Positions 58,471 through 64,000 of a stretch of 64,000 bases of DNA are shown one piece after another. Made by a program: the position numbers and the translations under genes. Numbering within the stretch: the stretch's first letter is position 1; every line of letters starts with the position of its first letter. Under the pieces are notes generated by a model. That model saw only the letters and a program-made list of their open reading frames with translations. It did no database searches and was not told the DNA's origin. Origin of the DNA: Epiperipatus broadwayi (taxonomy: Eukaryota > Onychophora > Udeonychophora > Euonychophora > Peripatidae); NCBI GenBank assembly GCA_028023455.1, contig JAQFVV010006293.1:3543844-3607843 (forward strand), given 5' to 3'.

Positions 58471-60335
58471 TATGTATAAATATCAGCTAGGATTAACATG
58501 AAGAGATTGAAAAATTAATTACATGGATGAGTAAATAAATAACTATCATATATATTGAATATTACATTGTCCATATTAAGCTTTTTTTTTTTTCATATTT
58601 GATTTTTATATTTTTTCAGAAAGAAATAGTACTCTTTTTTTTTTTTTAAAAAAAAAAATTATTTATTTAATAAATGTACAATTCCACAGCACTATAGATT
58701 GCCTAGAAATTACATAAATAGTATACATAAATAATATAAGTAAAATTATGAAAAAACCCCTCTGAGAGTATAAAAATATAGCATTGTCATAATAATTAAT
58801 GATCATATTTTCTAATAAAAGTTTTTATAGTTTTTATCATTCAAATTGAAATGATTAGCTTTGCAAAAATCCTTATTATGAGTCAATAACTGAAACAATT
58901 GAGAAATTTAAGTGTATCTGCATAAAAGGTTTTATTATAAAAAATAGTTTTAAAACTAGTTTTAAATTTTGTAAAATAGAATGAAGTATTAATTATCAAA
59001 TTATAATGTGTTTTTCTTGAAAAAAAAAAAAATACTATGATATTTTTATTTAATCTGACACATCTATAAAATTTATTCACCAACTAATAGTTAAATTTAA
59101 TAATATTCTATTTGGAGGGAGGATTCCAAACAGCTGATCCATATTCAACTATAGGAAATATAAAAGACTCAATTTATATTTTATTTGATCATTAAACAAT
59201 TTTAAATAAACAATTAAAAAAAAATTTTTTTTCTCACATTTGCATTTTTTTTTTTTACAAGGGATTCACTACTTTTTAAATTCTCCACCTAATAGTATCA
59301 AATCATATCCAAAATTCCTTCATTCCTACTTTAGGAAACTATATAAAACTAAAAAGAGGAAAATAAAAAATATAAATATTTTTTGAAGAAATACATTGTC
59401 ATAAATGCACTAACAAATACATTTTCTTCAGCTTTCATATATATATGCAATATTATTTTTAAATATTGATATAATTATTGAATACTACATGGCAGTGTAA
59501 TGAACTCCATAAACTTTTTTGGATTGATTTTTATGCACATGGGAGAAACTATTATGTTTTGTATCAATCCAGAAAACAAAATAATAATAGTCTAATGGTT
59601 TATTGTTCAGGAATTCATAAACAGTTTGAGCACCAAAAAATGCTAAAGATAGGCTGCAATTCACGGTCATTGATTCTAAAACCACACCAAATGACTTAAG
59701 GTTTTACTTTGGATAATGCACTATGAATTGAAAATGGTTATTGATTGGAACACGATGAATAGTTTCTGATTTCTAAATGAATCTAATTAATAAAAAGTTT
59801 GTCAAGGAGCTCTATGGATATTTCCATAATTGGCTTTGAATAAAGTTAGAAGCCAGTACTATTTTATTCCATTTTTTAAAACTTCAACAATTTTTCAACT
59901 TTGGTAGTTATTCTTTTTATAATTCCAAAGCATTTCTATTTTCATATTAACTTACTACTAATGCAAATTTTGTACTTTAAAACCATATACTATAGTTATG
60001 ATTATATTTTCTGCTAGAAGGCAGATTATAATGGCAAAATATTTTAAGTAAACAATTTTTGATCATTGTCTTTAATTGTGTTGCTATTAACAAAAAAAAA
60101 AAACTTTTATGGACTGATATGTTCTTTTTTTTTTTTTTGAATATTAATAATTTTCCAAAAACATTTTGTACTGTTTTTTTTTCCTATATCTTGTTTGCTG
60201 ATAATAATTTATTAAAATAAATTTAAATTCCGATTTATAAGTATTGTTTTATTTTCACTAATGTCACTAAACTATAAGTATTCTGATTCTAATATTTTTT
60301 TTTAGTTATAATATATAAACTAATATTAATAGTTT
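58471..60335. other. AT-rich stretch without a gene
   Basis: Poly-T and poly-A runs dominate. Short overlapping frames near 59480-59700 on both strands show no motif and no splice context. Confidence 0.45.
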
Positions 60336-60515
60336 TCACTTTCAAACTTAAGATTCGCCCATACAAAAGCGTTTGGGTTCGAAAAGATAGATGGCCATTC
60401 TATCTTTTCCAAAGACTTTATCATGTGGTTGAAGTGTTAGTATTCATTCATTTTATATTTAAAATCCAAAGCGCACGTGCAACAGTTTAATGCTGTTTAA
60501 ATATTATACTAATAA
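60336..60515. repeat. Solitary diverged MITE copy
   Basis: Shares TTTGGGTTCGAAAAGATAGA, TGGCCATTCTATCTTTTCC and AAAGACTTTATCATGTG with the cluster at 32581-33859. Its centre GAAAAGATAG...CTATCTTTTC is a palindrome, showing that the family's basic unit is itself a hairpin. Confidence 0.85.
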
Positions 60516-61186
60516 CTTTTGTAACAAATAACTATTTATTCTATTCACATCATTATTGTCCTGATAGTCTTTAAAGAGCATTATATATGTATATTAACAT
60601 TACTTTATTTATGCCCTGTACAGAAGTTTATGAATCTATGTTTAATGAAAAATTAAGTAATTTCTTGCAAGTCATTGTTTCTATGTTTCTATCAGTTGTC
60701 CGGGAGGCCAGTCAAGATCACACCAAATATATCAGTTCACTTTCTATTTAAATACACCCCTCATTCAATTTGATGTTAAGGTTTGAATGTGAATTTTTGT
60801 TGTAATTTCTTTTAAGTTTTTATAGAGGGTGTAACTAAAATAATGTTTAAATGGTGGTTAATTAATTTTTATATAGTGAATGACAAATATTTATCATTTT
60901 CAGTCATCATCAATCAACTGATGGATGGAAGTCATAGTGTAATTCATAACTTCTCCATATAACTAATTCATATATAGATTTCAAAACCACATGTGTAAAA
61001 TCTAGATTGCTAAAGTAATCACCAATTATTTTTAATTCTTTAGTTTAGTTTTGGAAAAATAAAACCATTCCATTGTAAATACCCTAATTATTAATCTTTT
61101 TTACAGCACCATGTAATCTAATCATTTTGTGGCAATATTTTGGGTTTTATTTGGCTTGCTGCCTTAAATTTTAATTACTACTGAAA
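60516..61186. other. AT-rich spacer
   Basis: No feature recognised. Confidence 0.45.
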
Positions 61187-61188
61187 TA

Positions 61189-62368
61189 CACCTGGGTCTC
61201 GTTTTATGTGATAGATAGGTTCCTCAGAAAACACGTGCAAACGAAATCGCGCAAAAATAGACCTAACTTACATTGAAAAAGGGGGGATACGGACTGTGGT
61301 TTTTCAAAACTCGCGTAAAAGCAAAGCACCAATGTAAAATTTACTTCAAAATTCGCGCGCAAAAAAAAAAAAATAACGAAATAAAATATGACTAATAAAA
61401 AATTTCAAATGTGAAAAAAATTGATACAAGACAAACTTTTTTTTAACTATAATATTTAATTTTATTCAAAATAATATATTTTTATGCATAATTTACAGTA
61501 CAGTAATTTACATTTTTTATACATGTTTTAATTATTATCGCTATTTGCTGATAAACAGTTTCGTTTGTAAACTAGTAAAAAATAGATTCTTCACAAGAGG
61601 AAATACAACTAGCGCCAAGTTCACTGTCATATTGTGTTAATGGTTTTCTGTTGACAACGTAATTAGTAATTGATCTTTGAGACAATGATTTTATTGTTTA
61701 TGAACTTAGACTTATGATAATAAAAAGACATTTATTCACCACTGCTGGGAAAAATTTAATTAAAACTAACAACTAAAAATTAAATTCATATTTTTGTCTT
61801 TAATTTTTTAATTTTGAATTCCGTTTAAAAATCAAATTTCGTTTTACATCACATTAATTTCAAGTCACCGTAAGTAATTTTTAAATTGTTAATTACAATT
61901 AAAAATCAGATTTTAATTTTTAATTGTCAAATTTAATTGTGCCCACTGCTATCTCTCACCTTTTAAAAATAAACTTGCGGACACTAAATGATTAATAATT
62001 GATTACGTTCTTTTTTAAAAAGCAAAAACAGAATGTGATTTAAAATGCAAAATTAACACGCACAATGTTTGAACAAATTTACATTATAATCTTGTAAAAT
62101 TTAATGTGTGTATACATAAAATGTGGAAATCATGATTTTAATTTCATCATTGCATAAAATCTTACTATTATAAAGCACTGAAAATATTGAAATTACTAAG
62201 ATGAAAGTCGAATTCCAATAATGTGCTATTGCTTTCAATATAATGTAAGTGCGCGAAATTTATTATTTAAAGTAATATCGCATTATCGGAGTTCGACTTC
62301 CGGTGAAACATGAATCGCATAACTTCAAAATCGTGTTAAATAAGTCCGTGTAAAAAGAGACCCAGGTA
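61189..62368. mobile_element. pogo/Tigger-like non-autonomous element, 1.18 kb
   Basis: Starts CACCTGGGTCTCGTTTTATG after TA (61187-61188) and ends AAAAAGAGACCCAGGTA before TA (62369-62370). The inverted ends and TA target duplication fit the pogo branch of Tc1/mariner. The first 500 bp match the interior of the 32034-36988 element in inverse orientation. It is relatively CpG-rich near the ends (ATCGCGCAAAAA, ATTCGCGCGC), which may reflect youth or selection on the ends. No transposase frame. Confidence 0.75.
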
Positions 62369-62370
62369 TA

Positions 62371-62671
62371 CTTATAGAATAAATGCTTTTTTTATAATTT
62401 ACAAATCTAATTCATCATAATCATTAGTTCTTTCTATAATTTCTCTTAATAATTGAGATGTCATCTTTTGCATTATAATCACTTTTAAATCCAACTTGTT
62501 TCTTGATTGATTGGAGTTTAAAATTCTCTGTAGATGATTTGTAATGATCTTACTAAAAATCTTGTCTAAAACTGATAGAAGACTAATTTTAAATATCTAC
62601 CTCCCTCTTCCTTTTTTAAAAAGTTATCATTATGACCTTCTTTCAATCATCATTAGATATTTGGTATATAT
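62371..62671. other. Non-coding spacer
   Basis: Nothing recognised. Confidence 0.4.
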
Positions 62672-62800
62672 CAGTTGTTGGCAATCTTTTATATATTGCG
62701 GACCACTAACATAATTTTTAAAGGTACGCATAATACGAGCACTGAGTATGATATGCATATATATTTATGTATTAATAATTTTAATTTTAATACAAAAATA
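62672..62800. mobile_element. hAT-like left end only
   Basis: CAGTTGTTGGCAATCTTTTA followed by GCGGACCACTAAC resembles the CAGTG(G)TTGGCAA...GCGGACCAC ends of hAT elements. No matching right end or 8-bp duplication was found before the window ends, so it may be a solo or truncated end. Confidence 0.45.
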
Positions 62801-63355
62801 ATAATAAATAATAGTAATATATTGAAGCAATGGATCTGAAGTCCAATCCATGCTTCACATCTTCCTATAAACTTGATTAATATTGTAAACCTAAATTAAG
62901 TTTATAGTCCAATATCAGCAGGGTTTTGCATTACAGCTAAAATTAATTACGTTTATTAAATTTGTATTTGCTTGTAAATATTTTCTTTTAAATAAATTCC
63001 ATTGTAACATTAAATTGCTGTGAAAAATATTACTTGGGAAAACCGTTTAGTCAAACATATATATACGTCAAGCATATATATATGAGCTAATGCAAAATTC
63101 TGCTGAAATAAAACGCTTATTGTATTAAAAGAAATAAGAATGTATTTTACTTTTAAATCTTGTTCAAATATTTAGTATGATTTGATTTTGAGATAAGCCC
63201 ACCAACATTTTCTAAAAGAATGTATATTTTTAATTAGTTAAGCCCATTCAAGTCAAATTAAAGATGGCCTTCTCTTTCTTTTTTTTAATTAATAAAATCC
63301 CAAAGTTTAAAGAAAGAAATTTAGAGTAAAAAAGTAAAAAGTTATTTTTAGAGGG
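62801..63355. other. AT-rich spacer
   Basis: No feature recognised before the LTR-like start at 63356. Confidence 0.45.
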
Positions 63356-63438
63356 TGTTACTTTGAAACAAAGGAGCATGGGGAGGCTTATCAAGATCTC
63401 AGATCATACAAACAATAGAAGGTAGCTGACAGAGAGGG

Positions 63439-63448
63439 TATAAATAAA
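63439..63448 (+). promoter_or_regulatory. TATA-box-like motif of the putative LTR
   Basis: TATAAATAAA lies about 30 bp upstream of the first repeat unit at 63469, in a stretch otherwise poor in TA words. If the LTR call is right, transcription would begin at or near the repeat. Confidence 0.35.
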
Positions 63449-63468
63449 AGGGAGAACAAAAGATAAGT

Positions 63469-63870
63469 CATTCAGATTTTCCTTTTGGAAAAGATCAGTG
63501 ATTCAGATTTTCCTTTTTGAAAAAGATCAGGCAATCAGAGTTTCCTTTTGGAACAGGTCAATCAGAGTTTCCTTTTGGAAAAAGTCATTCAGATTTTCCT
63601 TTTGGAAAAGATCAGTGATTCAGATTTTCCTTTTTGAAAAAGATCAGGCAATCAGAGTTTCCTTTTGGAACAGGTCAATCAGAGTTTCCTTTTGGAAAAA
63701 GTCATTCAGATTTTCCTTTTGGAAAAGATCAGTGATTCAGATTTTCCTTTTTGAAAAAGATCAGGCAATCAGTTTCCTTTTGGAACAGGTCAATCAGAGT
63801 TTTCTTTTGGAAAAAGTCATTCAGATTTTCCTTTTGGAAAAGATCAGTCATTCAGAGTATTCTTGCGGGC
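63469..63870 (+). repeat. 117-bp higher-order repeat of four 27-32 bp subunits
   Basis: Each 117-bp unit (starts 63469, 63586, 63703; the fourth at 63818 after a 2-bp loss) has four sub-units of the type CAGATTTTCCTTTTGGAAAA. They differ in their ends (GATCAGTGATT, GATCAGGCAAT, CAGGTCAAT, AAGTCATT). 117 is divisible by three, so an open frame of 145 codons from 63498 is kept by periodicity. Its product is a repeat of FSFWKRSV/RVSFWNRSI-like words with no known domain. The inner TTTTCC...GGAAAA is self-complementary. Confidence 0.9.
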
Positions 63871-64000
63871 TGTCAGATTGCTCCGTGGAGAACTTTAGAA
63901 ATTTTGCTGTTGCCTGTTGTGATTTTATTATATGAATTCGATGGAGTCTACCATGCTTGGCTAGGCATATAAATAACTTTGTCTACCGCCGAGGGTTCCT

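Larger units (their letters stand above)
63356..64000 (+). mobile_element. Probable 5' part of an LTR, cut by the window end
   Basis: From TGTTACTTTGAAACAAAGG at 63356 the base composition changes to less AT-rich. A TATAAATAAA promoter box follows at 63439, then a tandem repeat, then sequence ending near TTTGTCTACCGCCGAGGG. A TG start, an internal TATA box and this kind of 3' text are typical of Gypsy-type LTRs. The right end, primer-binding site and any gag/pol lie beyond 64000, so the assignment is tentative. Confidence 0.45.

Noticed and set aside
63498-63935. 145-codon frame as a real protein gene
   Set aside because: Its openness follows from the 117-bp period, the fourth unit is frame-shifted, and the product is only a repeat with no domain.

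Overview
The window looks like intronic and intergenic DNA of an AT-rich invertebrate animal genome (about three quarters A+T by eye). The reasons are GT-AG introns of up to about 17 kb, no compact operons, dense animal-type transposons (Penelope-like, RTE, hAT with a BED zinc finger, Merlin, pogo/Tigger-like, piggyBac-like) and poly-A/poly-T tracts. The species cannot be named from the sequence. No tRNA, rRNA, CRISPR array or bacterial gene was seen.

Only one host gene is supported. It lies on the + strand as four internal, phase-0 coding exons (22476-22595, 24219-24314, 25922-26041, 42903-43061), each followed by a GTGAGT donor. Together they encode a Ser/Thr-rich, low-complexity stretch. 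Exons 1-3 are visibly related to each other, so they look like tandemly duplicated modular exons. The gene must continue on both sides, but no further exon could be recognised here.

Everything else recognisable is mobile DNA, often nested. 5.6-18 kb: an older direct repeat surrounds a giant foldback element. Its right arm was hit at a TTAA by a piggyBac-like element, and a five-plus-one array of about 450-bp units then landed beside that element. A hAT element with a BED/ZBED-type transposase relic follows. 19.9 kb: a poly-A-tailed SINE-like insertion related to the array. 23-24.1 kb: a Merlin DNA transposon in an intron. 26.5-28.9 kb: a Penelope-like element (PLE) split by a 1.2-kb inverted-terminal-repeat insert flanked by a 54-bp direct repeat. 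30.1-30.9 kb: a weak LINE RNase H relic. 32.0-37.0 kb: a pogo/Tigger-like element carrying a palindromic MITE cluster and a second insertion with a 31-bp minisatellite. 38.25-39.85 kb: a Merlin-like element.

Right half, 44-64 kb: a second foldback (44.0-46.3), a second piggyBac-like copy (46.8-49.1) with a nested palindrome, and a PLE inverted dimer (49.9-51.8). Then come a 5'-truncated PLE with an open GIY-YIG frame (51.9-52.8), a satellite-like tandem (53.9-54.6), a third PLE with inverted ends (55.0-57.5), an RTE reverse-transcriptase relic (58.0-58.5), a short pogo-like element (61.2-62.4), a hAT-like end (62.7), and a probable LTR running off the window end that contains a 117-bp higher-order repeat. 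The recurrent theme is inverted (palindromic) organisation at many scales.
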